Origin: SZUA-38 sp965212525
Lineage (GTDB): Bacteria > Pseudomonadota > Gammaproteobacteria > Xanthomonadales > SZUA-38
DNA length: 64,000 nt
Assembly: GCA_965212525.1 (NCBI GenBank)
Contig: CBDBVC010000043.1
Location: 124,001 to 188,000, forward strand
Direction: 5' to 3'
Below, one piece after another: positions 29,320-38,345 of this stretch. Position 1 is the stretch's first letter. Every line of letters begins with the position of its first letter. The notes under the pieces were generated by a model. The model ran no database searches and had not been told where the DNA came from. It worked only from the letters and a program-made list of their open reading frames with translations. A program made the translations under genes and the position numbers.

Positions 29320-30525
29320 TCAGACAATGCTGTTTGAGGACAGGGCCTCATGTGCCTGTTCCAGATTGAACGGCTTGCCAATCAGATAGCCCTGAGCGTA
29401 TTTGCAGCCATATCGGGCGATCAAATCCAGATGTTCAACCACTTCCACACCTTCAACCACAGTTTGCAGACCCATCGAGTTGACCATCGACAGGATACTG
29501 GCGAGCATGCGGCGGTCACGTTCGTATTCGAGTGAGTTCTGGATAAAGATCCGATCCAGCTTGATGACGTCAAAATCAAGGGTGAGCAGAGTAGCCAGTG
29601 ACGAGAATCCGGCACCGAAATCATCAAGTGACACCATGAACCCACAGGCCTTTGCCCGACGAATCCATGGTGCTGTGACACCCAGGTCCATTTCGATTCC
29701 CTCGGTGATTTCAAGCTTGATTCGGGAGCAGTCGATTCCCAGGCTTGCCGTCAGTCGGCTGGCTTCCTCGATGAAGTTTTCATCCCGGATCTGTTTCATC
29801 GAGACATTGATGCTCATGAACAACGGGTATTCGTCACCGAGGCTGGACTGCAGTTGTCTGAGGTCTTCACAGGCCTGTGTGAACACATAAAGACCAACTG
29901 GAACTATCAGCTGGGTTTCCTCCGCCAGCGAAATGAACAGTTCCGGTGAGATGAAACCGCGTTTCGGATGATGCCAGCGCGTCAGTGCCTCGAACCCGGC
30001 AATACGATCTGCAGCAACATCCCATAGCGGCTGGTAATAGACTTCAAGCTGTTCCTGCTGCAGCGCTTCCTTCAATTCGGTATCGAGGCGAATCTTGTCA
30101 ATTCCGTGGCTGACGTATTCGAGTATCACGTCCTTGGTCAGCAGGCGGGCTGTATTCCGATTTCCTTCGCTGTCCGTCTCCGTACCGAGGCGTGATCGAT
30201 AGCGATCAAGCAATATCTGTACCAGCAGCTTGAGAATCGGATCAGCCTGGTCGATCCGCTCGGTCAGCTGGTCTTCTGTGACGACAAGCAATTGCGTGGA
30301 TTCAGTGGCGATAGCCGTGGCAGTACGGTTTGAGCCGTCGATGACGGCCATTTCGCCAACAATTTCACCGGGGCCCAGGTGGCAGATGATGACCTTGTCA
30401 CCTTCAAAGCTGGTTGATATTTCAAGCTGTCCCTGTTCGATGATGTAGGCACAGTCAGCGCGGTCATGTTCGCTGAACAGCAGCTCACCGGCTTCGAGAT
30501 GTCTCAGATTGATTTGATTGTTCAT
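29320..30525 (-). CDS. Cyclic-nucleotide-binding / EAL c-di-GMP phosphodiesterase
   Basis: The 401-residue soluble protein has an N-terminal cNMP-binding domain (about 10-115: GELLFSEHDRADCAYIIEQGQLE, GEIVGEMAVIDGSNRTATA). An EAL domain follows (about 155-395). The catalytic residues expected for an active phosphodiesterase are present: EALTRWHHP, NVS, EITEG, DDFGAGFSSL, VIKLDR, VVEGVE and QGYLIGKP. It should degrade c-di-GMP under control of a small ligand bound by the first domain. No GGDEF domain is present. A possible promoter AAGACA/TATAGT (18-nt spacer) lies in the 171-nt upstream gap at about 30670-30680 on the minus strand. Confidence 0.93.
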   Translation of the reverse strand: MNNQINLRHLEAGELLFSEHDRADCAYIIEQGQLEISTSFEGDKVIICHLGPGEIVGEMAVIDGSNRTATAIATESTQLLVVTEDQLTERIDQADPILKLLVQILLDRYRSRLGTETDSEGNRNTARLLTKDVILEYVSHGIDKIRLDTELKEALQQEQLEVYYQPLWDVAADRIAGFEALTRWHHPKRGFISPELFISLAEETQLIVPVGLYVFTQACEDLRQLQSSLGDEYPLFMSINVSMKQIRDENFIEEASRLTASLGIDCSRIKLEITEGIEMDLGVTAPWIRRAKACGFMVSLDDFGAGFSSLATLLTLDFDVIKLDRIFIQNSLEYERDRRMLASILSMVNSMGLQTVVEGVEVVEHLDLIARYGCKYAQGYLIGKPFNLEQAHEALSSNSIV

Positions 30526-30696
30526 TCACCCCCCTCAGCCACAACCTGCCTGGAATCCGTATCCTGTGACACGTTTCCAGCCCTGCTCTCATGTACGGCT
30601 GACCCTGGCATTCAGTCCTTTTGACGTGTCAATTGATCGCACACAGCAACAGGGGTCAGAGAAACTATACTGTATTCATCCAGCCTTGTCTTGATC

Positions 30697-33591
30697 TCAG
30701 AGGGATCCGTCGACGCTGGCTGACGCTGCTGTGATCGATTGTCTGACCTCTCGAGTGCGCCAGTGATCATCACCGTAATGCTGGCTGATCAGTCTTTCGG
30801 CTTCCATCAGTTCAGTTACAGCGTCATTCGGACGTCCTGATGCGTGATGAACCATGGCCAGCCAGTGCAGGCTCAGGCCAAGTCGCCAGTCCTCGGGATG
30901 AAGCTGGGCCGTCCTGATATCGAGTGCCCGCTCGAGTGCCACGCCAGCCTCGTCGAATCGCCCTTGTCTGACCAGAATGGAACCGAGTGTGGTCAGTGAA
31001 GATGCGATCACTGCCGAATCGGATGGTAGACCTGATTCACGCAGCTTCAGACCCTTGCGCGCGATGATTTCGGCCTGACTGTATTTATCCTGATAGAAAT
31101 ACACATTGGCAAGATTATTGAGGCTGTAGGCCAGATTGGGGTGGCTGTCACCAATCAGCGGTACCAGCATTTCCTGTGCATTGATGAAATAGTCTTCGGC
31201 CTCGTCCAGTTGGTGCTGTTCGTAAAGGATCAGGCCGATATTGTTCAGCTGTGTGGCAATCCGGCTGTGTTGTTCGCCAAATAACTGACGATGGACGGCC
31301 AGTGCTTCCTGGTACAGTTGCAGTGCCTGCTCATACTGAATCAGGTCCTTTTTCACCAGCGCCAGATTGGACATCACATTGCCCAGATTGGTGCTGGGTT
31401 CATCACCGTGGATCCTGGTCAGGATTGCGAGGCTCTCGGTCAGATAATCATCGGCTGCACCCAGATCGCCCATCTCGATCTTTAGTGCACCCAGCTTGTT
31501 GGTGGCATCGGCGATGAAGGCGTGGTCGTCACCCAGCAAGGGTCTGGCATGTTCGAGCACTGATTGCCAGGTCGCCTCTGCTTCAGCATAACGTCCATTG
31601 CGCAACAGCAGTGTGGCATAGGCCGAACGCGCCCGCAGACTCTTGTAGTGCGCTTCACCGTATCGACTGGCCAGTGTGGTGTAGGCCGACTGATAGGGCG
31701 AGGTGGCCTCGCTGTATCGACCCTGGCTCCAGAGAATCGAGCCGAGAACCACATGTGTATCTGCCAGCTCATCCGGATCCGGGTCAGCGATGCTGTCAAA
31801 CAGGGTGAGTGCCGTAGAGACGTGCTGTTCGGCATTGCTGAGCTCGCCGAGCTGCTGCAGTGTACTGGCCAGGCCATTATGAGCCAGTATCAGCAGACGG
31901 TTTCGCCGGTCGTTCTGGTCCTGATCTGACTGATCAGCCGGTGTGCCCGCCTCAAGCCTCTGGATGGCGTCGTCATATCCGGATCGGGCCTCATCGAAAC
32001 GGGACTGGCCGAACGACAATCGCGACAGGTGGATGTTTGCGTCGATCGTGTTCAGGTCGTCCGGGCCGTTCAGATGCGACTGGATGTCAGCAGCCTGTGT
32101 CAGCAACTGCCGTGCCGAATCAAAATGATTCAGATTGGTTTCCAGCTTGCCCAGTGTCAGCAGCAGTGTGGCCTTGGTCTGTGGCTGGTCGTCAAGTTCG
32201 CTCTCTATGCGCTCGATACCCGTGTCAATCACGTGCGAAAGCGTGATGTCACTGACGCTCGTTTCGGTCGGGTCTGCGGTGTCAAACAGCGAGGTGAGAA
32301 ATGTCGTCACTTCACTCGAATTTCTCGCCTCCAGATCGGCCTTGGTCAGTGCTGTACGCAGGCGGTCAGCCTGCCAGGCCATGGACCAGGCGAACAGCCC
32401 GAGTACCACAACTGCCAGAAGACCGGAACCGGTGGCCAGCGGGTGTCGGGAGACGAATTTCACAAGCCTGTAGCCGGCTGACTGTCCGCGTGCCACCACG
32501 GCATGACCCTGCAGGTAGCGGTCGATATCCTGGTTCAGTTCGCTGACGGTTTCGTAGCGCTTGGCAGGGTCCTTTTCCATGGCCTTGAGAATGATCTGAT
32601 CCAGGTCGCCTTTCAGAATATTGCCGTTGCGACCATGTATCGCAGCGATCACGCCTTCCGGGTTTATCGACCGGCTGGGCAGCGCGGGTATGGTGTGACA
32701 GACGGTATCGATGGTCGACTGGATATTGTCCGGATCGGTCCTGTAGGGTGCTGATCCGGTCAGCAGACGGTACATCAGCACTCCAAGCGAGTAGACATCG
32801 GAGGCTGTGGTCAGTGAGGTGCCGCTGAACTGTTCGGGACTGGCATAATCGGGTGTGAAGATCTTGCCATACAATTGCGTGACTTCCGAGGGTGAGGGGT
32901 TTTCCAGCAGTTTGGCAACTCCGAAATCCAGCAGTTTGACATTGCCCTCATCATTGACCAGCACGTTTCCGGGTTTGATGTCCCGGTGCAGCACCAGCTT
33001 CTGGTGGGCATAGCTGACCGCACTGCACAATTGCATCATCAAGTTGAGACGTTGCCTCAGCGGCAGACGCTGGCTTTCGCAGTAATCGATGATGCTCTGA
33101 CCCTCGATCTTCTCCATGATCAGATAGGGCATGCCATTGTCGGTCACGCCGCCGTCATGCAGACGCGCAATATTTCGGTGAGACAGGTCGGAGAGGATCT
33201 GACGCTCGGCAAGAAACTGCTGATGAAGCGCCGGAGAGTATCGTGCGCCAGTGGCAATCTTGATGGCCACATTCTTGTTCAGCGTGCCATCGATGCGTTC
33301 GCCGGTGTAGACATCGGCCATGCCACCCTGACCAATCCGGTCCAGTATCCGGTAGGCACCTATCCGGTCCGGTATGCCATCCTGCTGAGTAAATTCTGAT
33401 GGCAGCAGCTCGGACAGCGAACCGTCCAGCGGGTTGTCTTCTGAATCGGAGGCGGCCAGCAGAGATTGCACTTCTTCACGTACATTATTGTCACTGCAAT
33501 GCTGGCGCAGCCAGTTATCGCGTTCGTCAGCGGGTTGTTCCAGTGCCGAATGGAACAGATCCCACACGGCTGACCACTGATCATGACTCAC
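30697..33591 (-). CDS. Membrane Ser/Thr protein kinase with TPR domain
   Basis: The 964-residue protein has a Hanks-type kinase domain (about residues 75-360). It shows GQGGMADVYTG, VAIKIA with the catalytic Lys, HRDIKPGNVLV, LLDFGVAKLL and SPEQFSGTSLTTASDVYSLGVL. All catalytic residues are present. One membrane helix follows (SGLLAVVVLGLFAWSMAW), then about 500 residues of tetratricopeptide repeats, presumably outside the cytoplasm. It is divergent from an ECF sigma factor gene with a 58-nt gap. In other bacteria this pairing suggests the kinase and sigma factor form one signalling unit. Confidence 0.94.
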   Translation of the reverse strand: MSHDQWSAVWDLFHSALEQPADERDNWLRQHCSDNNVREEVQSLLAASDSEDNPLDGSLSELLPSEFTQQDGIPDRIGAYRILDRIGQGGMADVYTGERIDGTLNKNVAIKIATGARYSPALHQQFLAERQILSDLSHRNIARLHDGGVTDNGMPYLIMEKIEGQSIIDYCESQRLPLRQRLNLMMQLCSAVSYAHQKLVLHRDIKPGNVLVNDEGNVKLLDFGVAKLLENPSPSEVTQLYGKIFTPDYASPEQFSGTSLTTASDVYSLGVLMYRLLTGSAPYRTDPDNIQSTIDTVCHTIPALPSRSINPEGVIAAIHGRNGNILKGDLDQIILKAMEKDPAKRYETVSELNQDIDRYLQGHAVVARGQSAGYRLVKFVSRHPLATGSGLLAVVVLGLFAWSMAWQADRLRTALTKADLEARNSSEVTTFLTSLFDTADPTETSVSDITLSHVIDTGIERIESELDDQPQTKATLLLTLGKLETNLNHFDSARQLLTQAADIQSHLNGPDDLNTIDANIHLSRLSFGQSRFDEARSGYDDAIQRLEAGTPADQSDQDQNDRRNRLLILAHNGLASTLQQLGELSNAEQHVSTALTLFDSIADPDPDELADTHVVLGSILWSQGRYSEATSPYQSAYTTLASRYGEAHYKSLRARSAYATLLLRNGRYAEAEATWQSVLEHARPLLGDDHAFIADATNKLGALKIEMGDLGAADDYLTESLAILTRIHGDEPSTNLGNVMSNLALVKKDLIQYEQALQLYQEALAVHRQLFGEQHSRIATQLNNIGLILYEQHQLDEAEDYFINAQEMLVPLIGDSHPNLAYSLNNLANVYFYQDKYSQAEIIARKGLKLRESGLPSDSAVIASSLTTLGSILVRQGRFDEAGVALERALDIRTAQLHPEDWRLGLSLHWLAMVHHASGRPNDAVTELMEAERLISQHYGDDHWRTREVRQSITAASASVDGSL

Positions 33592-33649
33592 ACAATTTTC
33601 CTCAATTTTCTGACAGCTCTGGAATCAAAGTTTGTTACTATGATTCACC

Positions 33650-34228
33650 ATGGATGAGCATGATCATACAACATCTGGTGAAATAACCCGATTGCTGCAG
33701 CAGGCACCCGATTCCGGTCAGGATCTGACCGATCGGCTGATGCCGCTGGTCTATGGCGAACTGAAACTGATGGCCCGCTCCAAGATGGCGCGGGAGCGCG
33801 CCGGCCAGACACTGACACCCACGGCGCTGGTTCATGATGCCTACCTGAGACTGATCAGCAACCAGAGCCTGTCCTGGCAGTCCAGAAGGCACTTCTTTGC
33901 CGCAGCCTCTGAAGCCATGCGACGCATTCTGGTTGAATCAGCGCGAAGAAAGGCAACAGAAAAACATGGCGGCAAGTACCGCCATGTCTGTCTTGTTGAC
34001 CCGGAAGATTCATCACAGACCAATCATCAGCAGATCATTGATATCGATCATGCCCTGACACGTCTCGAGGGCATTGATCAGGGTCTGGCCGAAGTGGTCA
34101 GTCTGCGATATTTTGCCGGCCTGACTATCGAACAGACAGCAGAGCTGATGAATCATTCGGTGAGAACGGTCAACCGCCGATGGCTCTCGGCACGTGCCTG
34201 GATGATGCGTGAACTGAGTCCGGGGTGA
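33650..34228 (+). CDS. ECF-type RNA polymerase sigma factor (Sig-70_X6-like)
   Basis: The 192-residue product has sigma region 2 (LMPLVYGELKLMARSKMARERAGQTLTPTALVHDAYLRL) and region 4 (LAEVVSLRYFAGLTIEQTAELMNHSVRTVNRRWLSARAWM). The GxTLxPTALVHEAYLRL-type motif marks the subgroup often encoded next to Ser/Thr kinases. No anti-sigma factor gene is adjacent, so control by the divergent kinase is a reasonable inference. The upstream region contains a -10-like TACTAT, but no convincing -35 element. Confidence 0.93.
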   Translation: MDEHDHTTSGEITRLLQQAPDSGQDLTDRLMPLVYGELKLMARSKMARERAGQTLTPTALVHDAYLRLISNQSLSWQSRRHFFAAASEAMRRILVESARRKATEKHGGKYRHVCLVDPEDSSQTNHQQIIDIDHALTRLEGIDQGLAEVVSLRYFAGLTIEQTAELMNHSVRTVNRRWLSARAWMMRELSPG

Positions 34229-34293
34229 CCGACAACGCTGTTTCCGGATTTGAAATCAGTCAGCAACAAGACGTTACCAAACACACAATGTAA

Positions 34294-34629
34294 CTAGTCT
34301 GGGTCGTCTGCATGAAACATTTCATGATTGAAAACGAATCCGGCTTTTTGAATCACATCTGCACAAATTCTAAAAAACGATAGCCCAATTTCATCCGGCT
34401 GGTATTTTGTGATGACTTGAATTTCTACTGATTTTCCACATGCTTGTGGATACGAATCAAAGATTTCGCCACTCTCGATAAATGCCAGGTATGTGTTCAG
34501 TTTTTGCTGGAGTATCAAGAGATGTTCCTGTTCACCCCATTCGAGATGATCTGTGATGGTCAGGATAACCCGTTCGCCACATTTACTGGTTCCGATGACG
34601 TCGATAATTCTCGAATTATCTACACTCAT
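34294..34629 (-). CDS. DUF6572-like protein
   Basis: The 111-residue protein begins MSVDNSRIIDVIGTS and contains ILTITDHLEWGEQEHLLILQQKLNTYL followed by AFIESGEIF. This pattern I recognise as the DUF6572 family, whose function is unknown. The start overlaps the stop of the Rieske gene by 4 nt (ATGA). The DNA looks more AT-rich than its neighbours, hinting at a separate origin. Confidence 0.75.
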   Translation of the reverse strand: MSVDNSRIIDVIGTSKCGERVILTITDHLEWGEQEHLLILQQKLNTYLAFIESGEIFDSYPQACGKSVEIQVITKYQPDEIGLSFFRICADVIQKAGFVFNHEMFHADDPD

Positions 34630-35009
34630 CTTGTGGAAGTATTGTCTATTTCTTGCTCGCGATTGTTGTCATCACCGGGCTGCATCTGCACTTTTCCATC
34701 ATTGATCGTGATGGCCACCGCTGAAAGATAGGCGCCCATGCATGGCCCTGCCTGACACAGCCCTGTGTCCACCTCGAAGGTCGCACCGTGTGCGGTACAG
34801 ACCAGATGTCCGGCCGGTGTGAACAGCAACTGATCTGGTCCCCAGCTCAGTGAGCGACCGGCATGCGGGCAGATGTTGCGGTAGCCATAGATGTTGTCGC
34901 CGCGCCGGATCAGGATGATTTCCGAACCCGGCTCATCACTGTATCGTGCAACCTTGCCAGTTGCTTCTGACACATCTGCAGCGTCGCATAATGTGATACT
35001 GTTGCTCAT
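34626..35009 (-). CDS. Rieske [2Fe-2S] protein, small ferredoxin type
   Basis: The protein from ATG 35009 (MSNSITLCDAADV) is about 127 residues. It has both Rieske cluster motifs, CPHAGRSL (Cys-x-His) and CTAHGATF (Cys-x-x-His), separated as in NirD/biphenyl-type ferredoxins. The GPCMGAYLSAVAITINDGKVQ tail is typical. It probably passes electrons to an oxygenase or reductase that is not encoded in the window. The open frame extends upstream to 35099, but that region has no family similarity. Confidence 0.88.
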   Translation of the reverse strand: MSNSITLCDAADVSEATGKVARYSDEPGSEIILIRRGDNIYGYRNICPHAGRSLSWGPDQLLFTPAGHLVCTAHGATFEVDTGLCQAGPCMGAYLSAVAITINDGKVQMQPGDDNNREQEIDNTSTR

Positions 35010-35097
35010 TGAATTGATTCCATCAGGATGTGGCCCATGCGCCAACATGCCAGTGCATGAACACGCCGGGTTACTATACAGACAATTAGCCGAGACC

Positions 35098-35460
35098 ATG
35101 AACCAGGATCCCAGATTTCAGCAGATTTTTTCACGCATGCAGGGAAGGCACCGACAGGTGCCCGGGCTTCAGTCGCCCAACCCAGTCATCCGGTTTCTCT
35201 CCGGCATTCTCGCCTTGCTGGTGTTTGCGCTGATGTCGTTCATCGGTCTGATGGTGTTTCTGTTCGTGCTTGTTGTCGGCATCGTGATCGGCACGGCACT
35301 TTTTCTGTGGCGACGAATCACGGGTCAGAAGGGGCCGACGGTCAGGATAGTCAGGCCCGGCGCACCCGGCGCAGGTCAGACCCGTGGCAGTGGACATGAC
35401 TCTAACGTGATCGATGCCGAATTCGAGGTCATCGACAGGCAGCAGAACAAGTCCGGCTAA
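35098..35460 (+). CDS. Small hypothetical membrane protein
   Basis: The product from ATG 35098 has about 120 residues. The N-terminus is polar (MNQDPRFQQIFSRMQGRHRQV). A strongly hydrophobic helical pair follows (FLSGILALLVFALMSFIGLMVFLFVLVVGIVIGTALFLW), then a Gly/Pro/Arg-rich tail ending in an acidic IDAEFEVIDRQ motif. Short proteins of this plan are common in gammaproteobacteria but I know no function. It is divergent from the Rieske gene, with TACTATACA as a possible -10 region just upstream. Confidence 0.7.
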   Translation: MNQDPRFQQIFSRMQGRHRQVPGLQSPNPVIRFLSGILALLVFALMSFIGLMVFLFVLVVGIVIGTALFLWRRITGQKGPTVRIVRPGAPGAGQTRGSGHDSNVIDAEFEVIDRQQNKSG

Positions 35461-35463
35461 TCC

Positions 35464-37296
35464 TCAGTAAAGCAGGTTGATGATGGTCAGCATGATGGCC
35501 AGGAATATCAGGGTCATGAATCCGCCCACCTTCATGAAATCAATCACCTTGTAGTTTCCTGGACCCATGATCAGCGCACTCACCTGATGGGTCGGTATCA
35601 GAAAGGCATTCGACGCCGAGATGGCAACAATCAGTGCGAATACCGCCGGATCGCCATCCACGGCCAGCGCAATGTTTATCGCCAGCGGTACCAGCAGGGT
35701 GGTGGCGCCGACATTGGACATCACCAGCGTGAAGAAGGTGGCCAGCAGTGCAATCAGCAGCTGCAGCACGATCATGGGCACATCACCCACCAGCTTGAGG
35801 GCTTCCTGCGCCATCCAGGCTGCCGTGCCGGTGCGGTCCATCGCCATGCCCAGCGGGATCAGCGAGGCCAGCAGGAACACGGTTTTCCAGGACACGGCAT
35901 TGTAGGCTTCATCGATATTGATCACGCCGGACAGAATCATGCCCATGGCACCGACCAGCAGGCAGACCGACAGCTTGAAGTCGGAGAAGATGATCATGCC
36001 CATCGCGGTCAGGAAAAACAGCAGTGCCCACATGACCTTGTGCGGACGCGCTTCCTCCAGCGGCATGTCGCTGATGATGACCATGTTGCGTTCCCGTTCG
36101 GCGTCGGCCAGATCCCGCCAGAAGCCATGCACCACCAGTGTGTCGCCTACTTCCAGCCGCATCTCGCGTATATCGTCACGGAACAGATTGTCGCTGCGTT
36201 GCAGCGCCAGCACCGTCATGCCGTAGCGTTTTCTGAACCGCACTTCTGCAACTGTCTGTCCAGCCAGCGTGGAGCCGGGCTTGATCACCACTTCTGCAAT
36301 TCCGGCTCTGGATGGATCCAGTGAGTTGCTGAACTGCTTCATGCGCGGCATCAGTGTCAGATCCCACTGTTCTGCATAGGCCCGAACCTGATCACGTGGT
36401 GCCATCACGGCCAGTACGGATCCGACCAGGATCAGGGTATCGTTGTAGGGCGCGATCTTGCGGTCATCTCCGGTCTTGATGGCGATGATGGCTGGCGCGT
36501 TCTCGTGCCGTTCGGCCTCACCGATGAGCTGCCCCACAAGATCGCTCTCGGCATTCACGGTCAGCTCGAACATTTCGCCCTTGAGATGATAGGCCGAAGC
36601 AAAGTAGTCGGTTGTTTCGGCAGCACCGCTGGCATCCTGCTTGGTTGGAAGCAGGTAGCGGCCGACAAGCAGGAAAAACACGATTGACCCAAGTAACAGC
36701 GACAGACCAATGGGAGTGACCGAGAACAGATTGAATGAGGTCAGCGTGTCGGCACCGGGTGGCAGGTTGCGGTTCGAGTTCTCGATCAGATCATTGAGCA
36801 GGATCAGTGGCGATGAGCCGACCATGGTCATGGTTCCGCCCATGATTGCGCAAAAGCCCATTGGCATCAGCAGCCGGGACAGGGGAATGGCGCTGCGCGA
36901 GGAGATTCTGGCCATCACCGGCAGGAACAGCGCTGTCGCACCGACGTTCTGCATGAACCCGGAGATCACGCCGACCGTCCCGGACACCAGTGAAACGATC
37001 CGGCTTTCGGTCTTTCCGCCGACCTTGAGAATGAATGAGGCAACCTGATTCATGGCACCGGTACGGTCCAGTCCGGCACCGATGATCATCACCGCGATGA
37101 TCGATATGACGGCGTTGGAAGCAAAACCGTTGAACAATTCATCAGCCGGCAACAGATGAAGCAGGCCGAGCAGAACCATGATGCAGATCGCCACCACATC
37201 GACACGAAGCACCTCGAACACGAACAGCACGATCGTCAGACCCAATACTGATAACACCATGATCATTTCGGTTGTCAGTATGAGTTCGTTTTCCAT
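35464..37296 (-). CDS. SLC13/DASS-type permease with two TrkA-C (RCK_C) domains
   Basis: The 610-residue protein has two blocks of membrane helices flanking a central cytoplasmic part with two RCK_C domains (about 215-395). Signatures include GFMQNVGATALFLPV, the SSPLILLND loop, and in the second half LLIALLATFFTLVMSNVGATTLLVPLA with HQVSALIMGPGNYK. Such proteins carry sulfate, dicarboxylates or similar anions with Na+. The substrate is not clear from the sequence. It follows trmB by 24 nt. Confidence 0.9.
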   Translation of the reverse strand: MENELILTTEMIMVLSVLGLTIVLFVFEVLRVDVVAICIMVLLGLLHLLPADELFNGFASNAVISIIAVMIIGAGLDRTGAMNQVASFILKVGGKTESRIVSLVSGTVGVISGFMQNVGATALFLPVMARISSRSAIPLSRLLMPMGFCAIMGGTMTMVGSSPLILLNDLIENSNRNLPPGADTLTSFNLFSVTPIGLSLLLGSIVFFLLVGRYLLPTKQDASGAAETTDYFASAYHLKGEMFELTVNAESDLVGQLIGEAERHENAPAIIAIKTGDDRKIAPYNDTLILVGSVLAVMAPRDQVRAYAEQWDLTLMPRMKQFSNSLDPSRAGIAEVVIKPGSTLAGQTVAEVRFRKRYGMTVLALQRSDNLFRDDIREMRLEVGDTLVVHGFWRDLADAERERNMVIISDMPLEEARPHKVMWALLFFLTAMGMIIFSDFKLSVCLLVGAMGMILSGVINIDEAYNAVSWKTVFLLASLIPLGMAMDRTGTAAWMAQEALKLVGDVPMIVLQLLIALLATFFTLVMSNVGATTLLVPLAINIALAVDGDPAVFALIVAISASNAFLIPTHQVSALIMGPGNYKVIDFMKVGGFMTLIFLAIMLTIINLLY

Positions 37297-37320
37297 GATG
37301 AGGGTTGTTTCTGCCGCCTG

Positions 37321-38031
37321 TCAGTTGTTGCGTGAGTAAATCAGATCGTGAATACGGTGCCCCAGACGCAGACCACGCTTTTCGAATTTCGTCATGGGTC
37401 GCCACTCGGGGCGCTCGCTGTAGCCCCTGCTGTCATTCATCGACTGGAAGTGGTCCTGTTGTGACATCACCTCGAGCATGTGTTCGGCATAGGGTGTCCA
37501 GTCGGTGGCCATGTGCAGGATGCCGCCCGGTTTCAGCTTGTCGGCGACAAGTTCGATGAACGAGGGTTGTACGATGCGGCGCTTGTGGTGACGCTTCTTC
37601 GGCCAGGGGTCAGGGAAGTACAGGCGTATTCCGGACAGGGATCCATTACGGATGCAGTGAGTGAGGATCTCCATGGCGTCATCGCAGATGATGCGAACGT
37701 TGTCGATCTTTTCAGTGGCCAGACGGTGCAGCAGGTGGCCGACACCGGGCTTGTGTACTTCGATGCCGATGAAATTGTGATGTGGCTCAGCCATGGCCAT
37801 CTCGGCCAGCGTGTCACCATTGCCGAAACCTATTTCAACAATCAGGGGATGATCTGAATCGAAATACTGACCCGGGTCGAGATGCTGATTGCTGCATTCG
37901 ATGCCATAGACTGGCCAGAATTCTTCCAGCGCGTGCTGCTGACCCGTGGTTAAGCGGCCCTGTCGCCGAACAAAACTTCGTATTTTATGTGTTCGGGTCT
38001 GTTCGCTCGCAGACTCGTGGTCACTTGTCAC
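37321..38031 (-). CDS. trmB: tRNA (guanine-N7-)-methyltransferase
   Basis: TrmB makes m7G46 in tRNA. The 236-residue product has the family blocks SFVRRQGRLTTGQQHALEEFWP, VEIGFGNGDTLAEMA (SAM motif), FIGIEVHKPGVGHLL, RLYFPDPWPKKRHHKRR, and a YSERPEWRPMTKFEKRG C-terminus. The start is GTG at 38031, preceded by a good AAGGA ribosome binding site. Confidence 0.96.
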   Translation of the reverse strand: MTSDHESASEQTRTHKIRSFVRRQGRLTTGQQHALEEFWPVYGIECSNQHLDPGQYFDSDHPLIVEIGFGNGDTLAEMAMAEPHHNFIGIEVHKPGVGHLLHRLATEKIDNVRIICDDAMEILTHCIRNGSLSGIRLYFPDPWPKKRHHKRRIVQPSFIELVADKLKPGGILHMATDWTPYAEHMLEVMSQQDHFQSMNDSRGYSERPEWRPMTKFEKRGLRLGHRIHDLIYSRNN

Positions 38032-38345
38032 TGCTCAGTCCTTTGCGGGGTTTTTATTGGTAGACGTTGCCCACTCAGGGTTCATTCTAATTGATGCGGC
38101 CAAATCCTCATAGCATCAATGCGACTGTTTCTGCTGTCGGTTGCAGAGTCGCAGGGATTGCTCCTGCATCTGAGTCTGACTCGCAGGACCCAGGCCTGTC
38201 ATTCTGTTTCAGGGAAATCGCGTGGCAAGTGTGTTGCCCATTCGTGTTAGAATGCGCGGTTAACTCATGCATGGGGCATGAGTTGGGAAGCCGGTGGATC
38301 TGGCCGTGTCTGGTTGACACACCGGCAAGCGGAATGGGAGAGAAG
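38032..38345 (+). promoter_or_regulatory. Intergenic region with structured leader of the AMP nucleosidase operon
   Basis: No gene is seen in this gap. A -10-like TAGAAT lies at 38248-38253, with TGGCAA 19 nt before it as a weak -35. Just after the expected start site is a perfect 9-bp hairpin (AACTCATGC at 38262-38270 and GCATGAGTT at 38276-38284, 5-nt loop). A second 7-bp stem (GCCGGTG at 38290-38296 and CACCGGC at 38320-38326) encloses 23 nt. The ribosome binding site GGGAGAGAAG follows directly. The left part near 38100-38200 contains short complementary stretches, but nothing identifiable. Confidence 0.5.

Noticed and set aside
38255..38345. Cobalamin riboswitch before the importer operon
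   Set aside because: No B12 box or matching conserved core is present, although the leader is structured.
38091..38345. N-terminal extension of AMP nucleosidase from 38091
   Set aside because: The extra 85 residues have no coding character, cover a promoter and hairpins, and a strong ribosome binding site precedes ATG 38346.
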